A stretch of DNA of 64,000 nucleotides from Fimenecus sp045631225 (GCA_045631225.1 JAZQUG010000008.1:1-64000), one strand, 5' to 3'. Counted from the stretch's first letter, positions 41,501-51,223 are shown. Notes: a model not told the origin generated them from the sequence alone. Numbers and translations: made by a program.

Positions 41501-43799
41501 CTTATTTGGGGATGGAATGTCTGTCTCCAAGTCTGTTCAGGATGTCATTAAAATTGATGCTGTATATTCTGACGGTATCTTTATGACAGGCAAAGACAGA
41601 TATTCAAAAACATTCAGGTTTACCGATATAAATTATGCGGTATCAAGTAAGGAAGATAAAGAAGCAAACTTCCTTAGATACAGTGAGATTTTGAACTCAC
41701 TTGAAAACGGTATATCAAGTCAGATTACTATTATCAACAGAAAACTAAAAAAGGCAGAGCTTAAGGAAATTGCTCTTCTCGAAAAGGCAAATGATGATAA
41801 GGACAAGTATCGTAAAGAAATCAATGATATGCTGACAATGATTGCAAACGGAGCAAATGCCATTGTTCAGGATAAATATGTAACGCTCACAATTCAGAAA
41901 AAGACAGTTGAAGAAGCACGAAGTCATTTTAACCGTGTAGGTGCAGATTTGATTGCACACTTTTCAAGACTCGGTTCAAAGTGTACCGAACTTGATTTAA
42001 CGGAAAGTCTTCGCATTATTCACGATTTCTGCAGACCTAAAGAGTCAGCAGATTATCATTTTGATTTAAGAGATACGATGCAGAAGGGACAGAATTTTAA
42101 AGACTATATCACACCTGACGGTTTTGAATTTAAGTCAGATTATTTCAAAATCGGTGACAGATTCGGAAGAGTTCTGTTTATCCGTGATTATCCCTCATAT
42201 ATCAAAGATAGCGTTGTGTGGGAACTTACGGACACAAACAGAAATATGATATTTAACTTTGATATTATCCCGGTATCAACAGAAGAAGCACAGAAGTTTG
42301 GTGAAAGACAGGCACTCGGTATTGAAACCAATATCGCAAACTATCAGAGAAAGCAGAACGCAAACAACAACTACACTTCTGTTATTCCTTATGATATGGA
42401 GCAGCAGAGAAAGGAAATCAGAGAATTCCTTGATGACCTTACAACCCGTGACCAAAAGATGTTTAAGGTTGTTATCACAGTTATGCACACAGCCGATACA
42501 CTTGAAGAACTTAACAGCGATACAGAAGCAATTCAGGCAACAGGCAGAAAACACATGTGTCAGCTCGGTATTCTTAAATATCAGCAATTAGATGGTTTTA
42601 ATGCCACATTACCAATAGGAATAAATAAGATTGAAGCAAGGCGTACTCTTACCACAGAGAGCCTTGCTGTTTTTATGCCCTTTAAGGTTCAGGAAATTCA
42701 GCACGATGGCGGTGTATTCCAAGGCGTAAATGTTATCTCAAAGAATATGATTATCGTCAACAGAAAGTTCCTGCTTAACGGAAACTGCTTTATTCTCGGT
42801 GTTTCAGGTTCAGGCAAATCTTTTACTGCAAAAGAAGAAATGGTAAACCTTCTTCTTTCAACCAATGCTGACGTTATGATTATCGACCCTGAAAGAGAAT
42901 ATTCTGCTCTTGTTGAAGCAATGGGCGGTCAGGTTATCGAACTTTCGGCAAAGAGTAAAAATCATATCAACTGTCTTGATATAAACAAGGAATATGCAGA
43001 CGGTGCAAGTCCTATTGCATTTAAGGCTGAATTTGTGCTTTCACTCTTTGAACAGGTTATGGGCAAAGACGGTATTGATGCTATTCAGAAATCAATCGTT
43101 GACCGTTGTTTGACTAATGTTTATAAGAACTATATCAAACGAGGTTATACAGGCAAGGTTCCTACACTCGTTGACCTTTGTAATGATTTGAGAAAGCAGC
43201 CTGAACCCGAAGCTACTGAACTTGCGACAGCAATGGAACTCTTTGCTTCAGGTTCGCATAGCACCTTTGCACAGAAAACCAATGTTAACATTGAAAACAG
43301 ACTTATCTGTTATGACATTCTTGAACTTGGTAGTCAACTTATGCCTATTGGTATGCTTGTAGTTCTTGACAGTATTCTTAACCGAATTACAAAGAACAGA
43401 GCTGAGGGCAGAGAAACATATATCTTCATTGACGAAATATATCTTCTTTTCCAACACGAATACTCTGCGAACTTCCTTTTCACCCTTTGGAAACGAGTTC
43501 GTAAGTACGGTGCGTATTGTACGGGTATTACACAGAATGTTGATGACCTTTTACAGAGTCATACAGCTCGAACAATGCTCGCAAACTCCGAATTTATTAT
43601 TATGCTTAATCAGGGCGGTACAGACAGAGAAGATCTTGCTAATCTTTTACAGATTAGCGAAACACAGATGACACACATTACAAATGTTGAGGTAGGTCAC
43701 GGTCTTGTTAAGGTTGGTTCTGCTCTCGTTCCTTTTGAAAGAAAGTTCCCAAAAAATACGGAACTCTACAAGCTGATGACAACAAAAATAGGTGAGTAG
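41454..43799 (+). CDS. virB4: VirB4-type T4SS ATPase
   Basis: 781 aa. An N-terminal CagE/VirB4 domain, Walker A LGVSGSGKSFTAKEE (about 449-463), DVMIIDPEREYSALVEAMGG, and Walker B TYIFIDEIYLLFQHEYS (about 660-676), with the TGITQNVDDLLQS motif. It powers substrate transfer and pilus biogenesis. Alternative upstream starts (41427, 41445, 41448) exist; ATG 41454 fits best after AAAGGA. Confidence 0.93.
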   Translation: MFDLIGSIKKKTGLDDLFGDGMSVSKSVQDVIKIDAVYSDGIFMTGKDRYSKTFRFTDINYAVSSKEDKEANFLRYSEILNSLENGISSQITIINRKLKKAELKEIALLEKANDDKDKYRKEINDMLTMIANGANAIVQDKYVTLTIQKKTVEEARSHFNRVGADLIAHFSRLGSKCTELDLTESLRIIHDFCRPKESADYHFDLRDTMQKGQNFKDYITPDGFEFKSDYFKIGDRFGRVLFIRDYPSYIKDSVVWELTDTNRNMIFNFDIIPVSTEEAQKFGERQALGIETNIANYQRKQNANNNYTSVIPYDMEQQRKEIREFLDDLTTRDQKMFKVVITVMHTADTLEELNSDTEAIQATGRKHMCQLGILKYQQLDGFNATLPIGINKIEARRTLTTESLAVFMPFKVQEIQHDGGVFQGVNVISKNMIIVNRKFLLNGNCFILGVSGSGKSFTAKEEMVNLLLSTNADVMIIDPEREYSALVEAMGGQVIELSAKSKNHINCLDINKEYADGASPIAFKAEFVLSLFEQVMGKDGIDAIQKSIVDRCLTNVYKNYIKRGYTGKVPTLVDLCNDLRKQPEPEATELATAMELFASGSHSTFAQKTNVNIENRLICYDILELGSQLMPIGMLVVLDSILNRITKNRAEGRETYIFIDEIYLLFQHEYSANFLFTLWKRVRKYGAYCTGITQNVDDLLQSHTARTMLANSEFIIMLNQGGTDREDLANLLQISETQMTHITNVEVGHGLVKVGSALVPFERKFPKNTELYKLMTTKIGE

Positions 43800-43800
43800 T

Positions 43801-45750
43801 ATGAGTAGGGGAATTAAGACTCGTGAAATAGTCAAAGATGTAAAGGTTCACGATGTTGCGGTTAATGTTGGTGACCGAATGAAAAATATCGGTGTAAAAA
43901 CTAAAGACACAGTTAATGAAAATATCAATCACTGTGATGATGTTTCGCCTGAACAGTATTCGAGTGATAAGATTACAGAAGTAATGAAATCAGGTTTAGA
44001 AACTGTTGCTGTCGGTTCTGAAAAAGCAGTTCGCAAGGGTACAAAGAAAGCAATAGAAAAAGTTAAAGAAATGAGAGCAGAGAATAAGAAAAAGGCAGAA
44101 GAAAGACCTTTAGAAAAATCTGCTCCTGATGAGGAAACTCCTGAACTTGAAGAAAAGCCATCAGAAAAACAACCTGGAAATGCAGAGAGAAAAACTGAAC
44201 CCAAACAAAAACAGAATGAGAATAAACCGACTCACACTAAAAAAGAAAATGGCAATGGCAAAGGTAAGCAAGACAAAACTACCGTTAAAGAAAAAACTCA
44301 AGCACCACCTAAAACTAAACAACAGGCGGAAACTTCTGTTGACGAAATAAGGAAACCTCGACAGAGGAAGCAAATTGTTCATAAAACCAAAGGTCAGGCA
44401 ACTATTAAAAAGGTCGGTACAGAAAAACAAACGGTTAAAACAGTAAATAATGAAGCTTCTAAGATAAAGCAAACAAAGAGAAGTCTTGACACAACTGCAA
44501 AAGGTATAAAAAGGGCTGATAAGACAGTTAAGACCGCAAAGAACACGGTGAAAACAACTGCATCCACAACAAAGAAAACAGCCGAGATTGCAAAGAGAAC
44601 AAAACAGACAGCACAGGCAACGGCAAGAGTAACAGTTAAGACTATTAAGGTTGCAACAAAGGTGATAATTGAAGCGGGTAAAGCTGTTGTCACAGGTGTA
44701 AAAAGCATAGGTGCGGCTATTGCTGCAGGTGGTGTACCCGCAATAGTAATTGTTATTATCATTTGTTTAATCGGTGCTATTGGAGGTACTTGTTTTGGAA
44801 TTTTCCTTGCTAATGATGAAACAACAGGAACGCAGAAAACAATGTCAATGGCAATATCTGAACTCACATCTGAACACTATGCAAATCTTACAGCTATGAA
44901 AGCATCTTACACTTACGATTTACTTGAAGTACAAGGAAATACTTCTATAAATTGGAAAGATGTCTTGGCGGTATATGCAGTAAAAACAACCTCAGGCGAT
45001 AATCCGCTTGAGGTTGTAACTTTGGATGATGTTAAATTGAATTTGCTCCGTGATATTATGAAAGATATGAATACTATGACAGGTGTTGTTGTTCCTAAAC
45101 TTGTTGCAGAAACTTCAGTAACGATAGATGACGATGGTAATTCTATAAAAACAACTACCTATGTGACAAAAAAAATTCTTATTGTTACAATTGTTCAATT
45201 AAATAAGGATGAAGTATCCCAACTGTATAATTTTAATGATGAACAAAAATCACTATTGGATGAACTTATGAGTGATGATTATTCTGACTTATGGGGAGAA
45301 CTTCTCGGAGCAAGTGGACAGATTATTCAAAGCGGTAGTTCTTTTATTAGCACAGGAATGTTTGCTTGGCCGTTTGAACACGACCATAATATTACTTCAA
45401 GATTCGGTACACGTGTGGACCCGATTTCAGGTGAAATAAAAACTCACGGAGGTACAGATATTGCAGCTCCTCTTGGTACTCCTATTCTTGCAGCTGCAGA
45501 TGGTGTCGTCGTTGCCGCAACTTGGAACAATACCAGTGGCTATTATATAAGGATAAAACATGATGATACCTATTCTACGCTTTATGCCCATTGTTCAGTG
45601 TTATATGTTACGGCAGGGCAGGAGGTAAGGCAAGGACAAGTCATAGCAGATTGTGGTTCAACAGGATATTCAACCGGTCCTCATCTCCATTTTGAAGTTA
45701 TTCAAAATGGTGTAAGAGTAGATGCATTAAACTTTTATAAACAAGAATAA
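43801..45750 (+). CDS. Membrane-anchored M23 peptidase of the T4SS
   Basis: 649 aa. A long Lys/Glu/Thr-rich cytosolic region (about 1-285, with repeated KTAKNTVKTTASTTKK-like coils), one transmembrane helix (GVPAIVIVIIICLIGAIGGTCFGIFL, trimmed), an extracytoplasmic linker, and a C-terminal LytM/M23 domain with RFGTRVDPISGE, HGGTDIAAP and HLHFEV (about 540-635), so the zinc ligands are intact. It would open peptidoglycan for the mating channel. Last backbone gene before a strong terminator. Confidence 0.9.
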   Translation: MSRGIKTREIVKDVKVHDVAVNVGDRMKNIGVKTKDTVNENINHCDDVSPEQYSSDKITEVMKSGLETVAVGSEKAVRKGTKKAIEKVKEMRAENKKKAEERPLEKSAPDEETPELEEKPSEKQPGNAERKTEPKQKQNENKPTHTKKENGNGKGKQDKTTVKEKTQAPPKTKQQAETSVDEIRKPRQRKQIVHKTKGQATIKKVGTEKQTVKTVNNEASKIKQTKRSLDTTAKGIKRADKTVKTAKNTVKTTASTTKKTAEIAKRTKQTAQATARVTVKTIKVATKVIIEAGKAVVTGVKSIGAAIAAGGVPAIVIVIIICLIGAIGGTCFGIFLANDETTGTQKTMSMAISELTSEHYANLTAMKASYTYDLLEVQGNTSINWKDVLAVYAVKTTSGDNPLEVVTLDDVKLNLLRDIMKDMNTMTGVVVPKLVAETSVTIDDDGNSIKTTTYVTKKILIVTIVQLNKDEVSQLYNFNDEQKSLLDELMSDDYSDLWGELLGASGQIIQSGSSFISTGMFAWPFEHDHNITSRFGTRVDPISGEIKTHGGTDIAAPLGTPILAAADGVVVAATWNNTSGYYIRIKHDDTYSTLYAHCSVLYVTAGQEVRQGQVIADCGSTGYSTGPHLHFEVIQNGVRVDALNFYKQE

Positions 45751-45764
45751 TATAATAAAGAAAA

Positions 45765-45815
45765 GACTCCGTTATTGAAGTAAACTTAATTGTTTGCTTC
45801 AAACGGAGTTTTTTT
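45765..45815 (+). terminator. Strong terminator closing the transfer operon
   Basis: A long stem (ACTCCGTT then TTGAAGTAAAC, against GTTTGCTTCAA then AACGGAGT, with a small mismatch), followed by a run of T residues. It marks the boundary between the ICE backbone and the accessory island. Confidence 0.88.
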
Positions 45816-45867
45816 TTGTATTAATGCGTAAATCTAAGTCAGAAGAGATGTGTATTTGAAAATACTG

Positions 45868-46158
45868 TTATTTTAATTGTTTTTTAAACTTTATCTCAAA
45901 TACAATATTTCCAATAGTAAACATTAATGCACTAATAAAAATAATGGATAAGAGAATCAATATTATGACTTCTTTCACAATTAATGTATGCAGAATGAAT
46001 TCCATGTAAAGACATACAATTCCATAAGCATAAGTAATAATTGTGAAAAGCATTGCAACGTAAAAACCATATTTTATCATAATGTAATATGGTTTATCAC
46101 GAAGATAACATTCATACTCAAACTGACTTTTTAGTCTTTTCTTTTCTTTTTTATTCAT
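45868..46158 (-). CDS. Small membrane protein divergent from the LytTR regulator
   Basis: 96 aa. A basic N-terminus (MNKKEKKRLKSQFEYEC), two to three hydrophobic helices (IMIKYGFYVAMLFTIITYAY; VKEVIILILLSIIFISALMF) and a basic C-terminus. GAGGTG lies 6 nt before ATG. LytTR regulatory systems often pair the DNA-binding protein with a small membrane inhibitor (as in HdrRM and BrsRM of Streptococcus mutans), so this is a candidate membrane partner. The pairing here is divergent and inferred. Confidence 0.7.
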   Translation of the reverse strand: MNKKEKKRLKSQFEYECYLRDKPYYIMIKYGFYVAMLFTIITYAYGIVCLYMEFILHTLIVKEVIILILLSIIFISALMFTIGNIVFEIKFKKQLK

Positions 46159-46186
46159 ATAATCACCTCAACATCACTTCATTATT

Positions 46187-46275
46187 ATAATCGTATGAAA
46201 AAGTTGTTTTGTGACAGAAAATATACAAATATTTTGTCACAAAACGTTATTTAATTTCGATTTATGTTATATAGG
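46187..46275. promoter_or_regulatory. Divergent promoter with 11-bp inverted repeat (LytTR-type sites)
   Basis: GTTTTGTGACA (46206-46216) and TGTCACAAAAC (46235-46245) form a perfect inverted repeat with an 18-bp spacer. Each half faces one gene: TGTCACAAAA then 13 nt then CGATTTA (46258-46264) towards the LytTR gene, and on the minus strand TGTCACAAAA then 13 nt then CGATT towards the membrane protein. AT-rich -10 elements follow both. A symmetrical, co-regulated divergent promoter. Confidence 0.78.
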
Positions 46276-46323
46276 ATAAAGTTATTCATTCATTTGTTAT
46301 TAAAAATATAATTGGGGATTTTT

Positions 46324-46836
46324 ATGGGTGTATCAATTGATAAGAATATAGATAGTAATGAAAAAGTGAAATCCATTGTTTTAGAGTTTCTTGAGAAAAA
46401 TGAAATACCATATAGTTTAACAGAGAACGATGATTATGAGAGCATTTGCATTGATTTGAACCTTAATGATGAAATATTCAAAAGTGATTTTTATTATGCT
46501 CCATTGATGATAGAAACAAGTGATAAGGATATTTGTAGAGTTTATCCTTATGAGATAATGCATATTGCCATAGAAGATAGAGAATCTGTTCTTTACCTGA
46601 TTGATAAGAAAGTAATCAGAACAAATTACAATATTTCTTATTGGGAGGATGTATTGTCATCAAGATGCTTTAAAAGACCACATCATAGTTATATCGTTAA
46701 TCTAAATTATGTAACAGAAGTAACTCAAGATTATGTATATTTAAAATACAGAAATAATAAATATACTATTTATACTTCACAAAGAAAGGTTAGAAAGTTT
46801 AAAAAAGCATTTTTGAACTTTGGAAAAGAAAAATAA
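46324..46836 (+). CDS. LytTR-domain transcriptional regulator
   Basis: 170 aa. An N-terminal domain of about 65 residues with no receiver or known sensor is followed by a LytTR DNA-binding domain (about 75-168): SVLYLIDKKVIRTNYNIS, CFKRPHHSYIVNLNYVTEV, DYVYLKYRNNKYTIYTSQRK. No phosphorylation site is visible, so it is a stand-alone regulator. It probably binds the TGTCACAAAA-type sites in its own divergent promoter and those at 28284 and 58568. ATG 46324 chosen over TTG 46312. Confidence 0.85.
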   Translation: MGVSIDKNIDSNEKVKSIVLEFLEKNEIPYSLTENDDYESICIDLNLNDEIFKSDFYYAPLMIETSDKDICRVYPYEIMHIAIEDRESVLYLIDKKVIRTNYNISYWEDVLSSRCFKRPHHSYIVNLNYVTEVTQDYVYLKYRNNKYTIYTSQRKVRKFKKAFLNFGKEK

Positions 46837-46870
46837 ACGCAGAGCAAACAATTAATATATATTAAATTTA

Positions 46871-46949
46871 GCAGAGTGGTTTATCGCAATGGACTTAAAC
46901 TTCGTCACTTCATAAGAATACATAGGTTTAAATCTCATGCTTTCCACCA
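46871..46949 (+). ncRNA. tRNA-Leu(UAA)-like element
   Basis: 79 nt with an anticodon stem ATGGA/TTCGT around CTTAAAC (anticodon TAA), a short variable arm (CTT-CAT-AAG), a T-loop TTTAAAT and a terminal ACCA. The acceptor GCAGAGT can pair with GCTTTCC with one C/C mismatch and G/T pairs, but the D-arm is only about 11 nt, so it is not a normal tRNA. The 3' end can also pair with the next bases (TTCCAC-CATGC-GTGGAA). Either a decayed tRNA/attachment remnant or a tRNA-like RNA. It lies 34 nt after the LytTR stop and before a terminator. Confidence 0.4.
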
Positions 46950-46996
46950 TGCGTGGAACTCCCGCTTACGTGATAATAATTATATTCTCTAATATG

Positions 46997-47027
46997 ACAA
47001 TCACCTAGTTATAGGTGATTGTTTTTT
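46997..47027 (+). terminator. Terminator after the tRNA-like element
   Basis: An 11-bp perfect stem (ACAATCACCTA with TAGGTGATTGT), GTTA loop, then TTTTT. It would end a transcript carrying lytTR plus the tRNA-like element, or the element alone. Confidence 0.85.
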
Positions 47028-47561
47028 ATAAAACATAAAACTATCACAAGTGTTAAATCACCACATTCATGATGTTATTCGTTTTAATACATGTATCAAA
47101 TTGAGCGCATGCCAGATTACATATAAAAAGTAATATTTGTGGCTCATCTGGATTTCTGTATGGCTCGTTACTCTGTCGGCATTGTCATTAAGCTCTCATC
47201 AAAAGGAAAGCATTATGTTTGCATGAAGTTTGTGATTTTTTTCTTTTGTTTTTAACTGATACAATTTTAAATTCGTTCATTACTTTACCTCTTTCATAAG
47301 ATAAAAAGCGTCCCTAATCGTGAAATCAGAAACGCATAAATTTGTATAAACTAATATGGAACTTTTTCATCATTACGGGTTAGAAATACCATTTTAAGTC
47401 AAATATTAAGCGTTTTTGTCGAAAATTGAATCGTTTTTGTATTTTTGCTGTTGATTAGTATCAATTTCAAATATAGTATGTTTATACGAACATATGAAAC
47501 TTGTATTTAGTTTTAATTTACATATAACACAAAAATGCACAAAAGAAAGGATGGGCTTCTT
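47028..47561. other. Gene-free stretch before the nuclease-helicase
   Basis: About 530 nt with no convincing ORF on either strand, no RNA gene I can fold by eye, and no copy of the TGTCACAAAA promoter signature. It probably holds decayed sequence and, near its 3' end, the promoter of the helicase gene; a TATAGTATG at about 47473-47481 is a possible -10 region. Confidence 0.5.
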
Positions 47562-50500
47562 ATGAGGAAAAACACTATTGAGCAAATTGAAAAACACATA
47601 AAAACACATACAGAACGTTCAGTTGAAGACTGCAGTGCAGTTACTACTCTTAGAAACTTTTTGACATTAGGCGGAAATATTAACGACGATTTTTCTAGCA
47701 GAGATACATGGCCCAATATTGACGGTGTATTTGAACTTGTTCCCAATCCGGATATATCACGCAGGCCAAAACAAAATTTTGTTGTTCAAATTAAAGGCAC
47801 AAATTCGGTTAGAATTACTGATGAAGGAATAATCAAATATCAATTAAAAAACTTGGCTTTTCCTGCTTATGTAGCTAAAGAAATTACATTAGACCCGTGC
47901 ATATTATTTCTTGTTTTAAATCCAAACAAACGCAATCAACAGCGAGTATTTTGGAAATATATTTCTTCAAGTTTTATTGCTTCAATCGATTTTAACAATG
48001 AATCTATGACAATTGACTTTACTTCTGATGATGAAATCGAAAATTCAGATGAGTCAGTAAATGACTTTATAAAAAAACTTGATTACATAGCAGACAATCA
48101 CTCATATATTAAACAGTTAGAGGCACGCGAATATTCAAAAGAAGATATAATAAAATCAATAGTGGCTCGATGCGAAAGTATTAGTGATGCAATCAAAGAT
48201 GGGACATTATTACATTATACTCGTGATAAAATGTCCAAGTGGATACTGACTTATTTGAATGATTTATGTGAAGGAACACTTATCTTAAATGCATTTAGAT
48301 TTTATGATTCTGTAAATCTTCGTGTTGCATGGGAATTAGCTTTAACAAATATTGAAACCAAGTTTTTATCAACTTTTTTGCAAGGGCTAAGATATATTGG
48401 CGTTAGAGTTCCTGAAGAAGGACAGAATGAGCGGTTAATGTTAAAATACTATGATTTTTTATGGAAAATAAGAAATTATTTGAATGAAATTCATCGCTTA
48501 TCAGTATTAGATAATCTTGAGGATTTTCCTAGAGAAATAAATGAAGAAGATAAAGAATATAACAAGCTTATTGCATCTTCTATTGAAAAAGTTATTAATA
48601 CTAGAAATCCAATAAAACAAAACAGATATTACGTACAGAAAAAAGTTGCTTTTTATGTGCAGTCTGAACGCTATTTTGAAATAACGCTCCAACTGGCAGA
48701 TAAATACGCAACAAAGTATAACAGAATTACGGTGTACTCAAAAAAGGACATATCCTCAAACTATTCTATTCAAGTTGGTTGTGCTGAAGTAGATGTTAAT
48801 TTATGGGATAACCCGTCTAAAATAAAAGTAATAACTAATTGGAAAGTATCTATAGAGCCTTATTCTCTTAATAAATTAGCTAGAATATTAAAAATTAATA
48901 CAAAGCTAAACTCTAAATATAGCGAATACGTATCTTTAATGGAATTTCTAACAAAATCGGGCATAAATTTACTTGATTTTATTGATTTTCGTGATACACG
49001 TTTTAACGAATTGGTTTCACAAATCTTTGAGAAAACCAACACCTCATATTACAGGGAGGTACTTTTAATATTACACACATCATTTAACAGACGCTCAACA
49101 TTGTTGGGAAAGAACACAATAAGATATGCATTAATAAGAATGAGGGAAGAATTACTAGATGAAATAACTCCTGAAGATAGCACTGACGCATTAAAAAGTC
49201 TTAATGTTTATTTATCTAAAAGGTGCTATGCTTTCGAACTGAACCCCATACTATATAATTTACCTAATCACAAAACCAATAGCAAAACAATTTCTAAAGA
49301 TGTGCTTCGCTCCGTCGGATCAAAGAATTGGATACAATATTTACCTTACATTAGAATGAAACATTTAATTGATTCAACCGGGGAACTTTATTACTCTAAA
49401 GCGGACATTGAATATGAAAACAGTAAACAAACAGTTGTGGAGTATAACAAAATTTTAAAGAATTGGGATAAAAAACAAGGGCAGGAAATTCTTGAAGAAG
49501 AAGGATATGTATTTTTGGAAGAATATGTAAGAGATACTGTTGATATTATTAAGAAACTTTTAGAACTTACATCAAATGGTAACGATGGTCAACAACAATT
49601 AAATAATAATTATATTAAAAATATTAAAGCAGTTGATGTTGATGATAATAAGATAACTGCCTTAAAACGTGTTTTTGTTGATTCAAGTGTTCTAATGATC
49701 TACGGTGCAGCGGGCACAGGAAAGACTACCTTAATGAATTATATTTCGGATTTGATGGAAGGAAGAAGTAAGCTTTTTTTAACTAAAACACACACTGCAT
49801 TAGACAACTTAAAAAGAAGAATAAAAAATTCCGGATACAATAGTGAATTTTGTGGAATTGATCAGTTTGTAAAATCTACTTCAAGTTCAGATTATGATGT
49901 GATTTTTGTAGATGAGTGTAGTACTATTGACAATAGAACAATGATTAAGTTTTTAAATAAAATAAATGAAACTTCATTGTTAGTATTTGCGGGAGACATT
50001 TATCAGATTGAGTCAATTGATTTTGGAAATTGGTTTTTTTATTCTAAAGAAATTTTGCCTGAAAAATCTATAGTTGAACTTAATAGTACTTGGAGGACAC
50101 AAGAACTAAGCATTAAAAATCTATGGGAAGCAGTACGTTTTGTTAACCCATTAATCACGGAAATGCTTGTAATAGATGGTCCTTTTTCAGAAAACATAGG
50201 TAAAAGTATTTTTACTAAAGCTGACGATGATGAGGTGGTTCTGTGTTTGAATTATGATGGAAAGTTTGGCTTGAATAGTATAAACAGTTATTTTCAAGAT
50301 GCCAACCCTTCCAAAGAAGAGTTTTATTGGTTTGAGTGGAAATATAAAGTAGGTGATCCTATCCTATTTAATGATAGTAAAAGATTCCCTATGTTATACA
50401 ATAACCTTAAAGGAACAATTGTTGATATACAGAGTAATACAAACAGTCTCACTTTTACAATTGATGTTCCTATTTTGTTAACTGCAAGAGATATTAATGG

Positions 50501-50879
50501 AACAGATTTAACGGTGGTATCTCGTACAGACAAGTCTACACATATTAAATTCAGTGTGTTTTCGAGTGAAGATATTTCTGAAGATGAAGACTACGAAGAG
50601 GTTCGCATGAAATCTATTGTACCATTTCAATTGGCATATGCTGTGTCTATTCACAAAGCCCAAGGTTTAGAATATAATTCAATTAAAATTGTAATACCAT
50701 ATAGCAATTCCGAAAGAATAACACATGGTATATTTTACACGGCAATTACCAGAACCAAAGAAAAACTAAAAATCTTTTGGAGTGCAGACACTATGAAAAA
50801 GGTTATTAGTAGTTTCTCTGATATTGAAAAAGAAAAGGTAAGTTTGGACATTATAAAAAGAAAGTTAATTGTGGACTAG
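47562..50879 (+). CDS. N-terminal nuclease-like / SF1 helicase protein, candidate defence gene
   Basis: 1105 aa. The N-terminal region (about 10-100) resembles DUF4365-type PD-(D/E)xK nucleases: LRNFLTLGGNINDDFSSRD, NIDGVFELV, then NFVVQIKGTNS (D ... Q-x-K). A long helical middle follows. The C-terminus is a UvrD/RecD-type SF1 helicase: Walker A YGAAGTGKTTLMNY (~713), DVIFVDECSTID (~780), GDIYQIESIDFGNW, ELNSTWRTQ, YAVSIHKAQGLEYNSI (~1026) and FYTAITRTKEKL. Architecture recalls single-protein nuclease-helicase immunity such as Nhi, but homology is not claimed. ATG 47562 follows AAAGGA; an earlier ATG lies 5' of that site. Confidence 0.8.
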   Translation: MRKNTIEQIEKHIKTHTERSVEDCSAVTTLRNFLTLGGNINDDFSSRDTWPNIDGVFELVPNPDISRRPKQNFVVQIKGTNSVRITDEGIIKYQLKNLAFPAYVAKEITLDPCILFLVLNPNKRNQQRVFWKYISSSFIASIDFNNESMTIDFTSDDEIENSDESVNDFIKKLDYIADNHSYIKQLEAREYSKEDIIKSIVARCESISDAIKDGTLLHYTRDKMSKWILTYLNDLCEGTLILNAFRFYDSVNLRVAWELALTNIETKFLSTFLQGLRYIGVRVPEEGQNERLMLKYYDFLWKIRNYLNEIHRLSVLDNLEDFPREINEEDKEYNKLIASSIEKVINTRNPIKQNRYYVQKKVAFYVQSERYFEITLQLADKYATKYNRITVYSKKDISSNYSIQVGCAEVDVNLWDNPSKIKVITNWKVSIEPYSLNKLARILKINTKLNSKYSEYVSLMEFLTKSGINLLDFIDFRDTRFNELVSQIFEKTNTSYYREVLLILHTSFNRRSTLLGKNTIRYALIRMREELLDEITPEDSTDALKSLNVYLSKRCYAFELNPILYNLPNHKTNSKTISKDVLRSVGSKNWIQYLPYIRMKHLIDSTGELYYSKADIEYENSKQTVVEYNKILKNWDKKQGQEILEEEGYVFLEEYVRDTVDIIKKLLELTSNGNDGQQQLNNNYIKNIKAVDVDDNKITALKRVFVDSSVLMIYGAAGTGKTTLMNYISDLMEGRSKLFLTKTHTALDNLKRRIKNSGYNSEFCGIDQFVKSTSSSDYDVIFVDECSTIDNRTMIKFLNKINETSLLVFAGDIYQIESIDFGNWFFYSKEILPEKSIVELNSTWRTQELSIKNLWEAVRFVNPLITEMLVIDGPFSENIGKSIFTKADDDEVVLCLNYDGKFGLNSINSYFQDANPSKEEFYWFEWKYKVGDPILFNDSKRFPMLYNNLKGTIVDIQSNTNSLTFTIDVPILLTARDINGTDLTVVSRTDKSTHIKFSVFSSEDISEDEDYEEVRMKSIVPFQLAYAVSIHKAQGLEYNSIKIVIPYSNSERITHGIFYTAITRTKEKLKIFWSADTMKKVISSFSDIEKEKVSLDIIKRKLIVD

Positions 50880-51223
50880 TATAGAAAGTTTATTTTAAGT
50901 TTAGATAATGAAAAAGGGGATGCTAAAAAATGTTCGATATATTTACATATATCATAGAAAATTTTTCATTGTGACAGTTATGGTTGAAATTAAACATAAA
51001 CATATAATGAATTAGTTTGAATAAAATCTACTTGTTACTGTTTAAAAAATATTCAATTAATGTTGAAAATAAAACAAAAGCATTATAATCAAATAAAGGA
51101 TAACTGCTTGTTATACTTTGTTTATTTGTGTTTTAAACAACATTAAAATCAATTATAGGAGTTGTAGTTATGTTACTTTATTTGTGATATAATAAAAATA
51201 ACTGATATCAAGGGGTGATGACT
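50880..51223 (+). other. Leader region before the STAND gene, with short ORFs
   Basis: An AT-rich stretch. A 14-codon ORF (MFDIFTYIIENFSL, 50930-50974) follows AAAAGGGG, and a 5-codon ORF (MLLYL, 51170-51187) follows TAGGAG; both are weak. An extended -10 (TGATATAAT, 51185-51193) is a good promoter for the STAND gene. A degraded relative of the LytTR-type site (TGTCACAATG on the minus strand, 50968-50977) faces no gene. Confidence 0.45.

Noticed and set aside
44394..44867. A 157-aa antisense ORF opposite the M23 peptidase gene
   Set aside because: It is a composition shadow of the Lys/Thr-rich coding region on the other strand, with no ribosome binding site or promoter.
47028..47561. A possible decayed gene between the tRNA-like element and the nuclease-helicase
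   Set aside because: No frame longer than a few dozen codons with recognisable motifs on either strand.
50968..50977. A fifth LytTR-type site (TGTCACAATG on the minus strand)
   Set aside because: Two mismatches in the 10-mer, no CGATT at 13 nt, and no gene downstream on that strand; at best a decayed copy.
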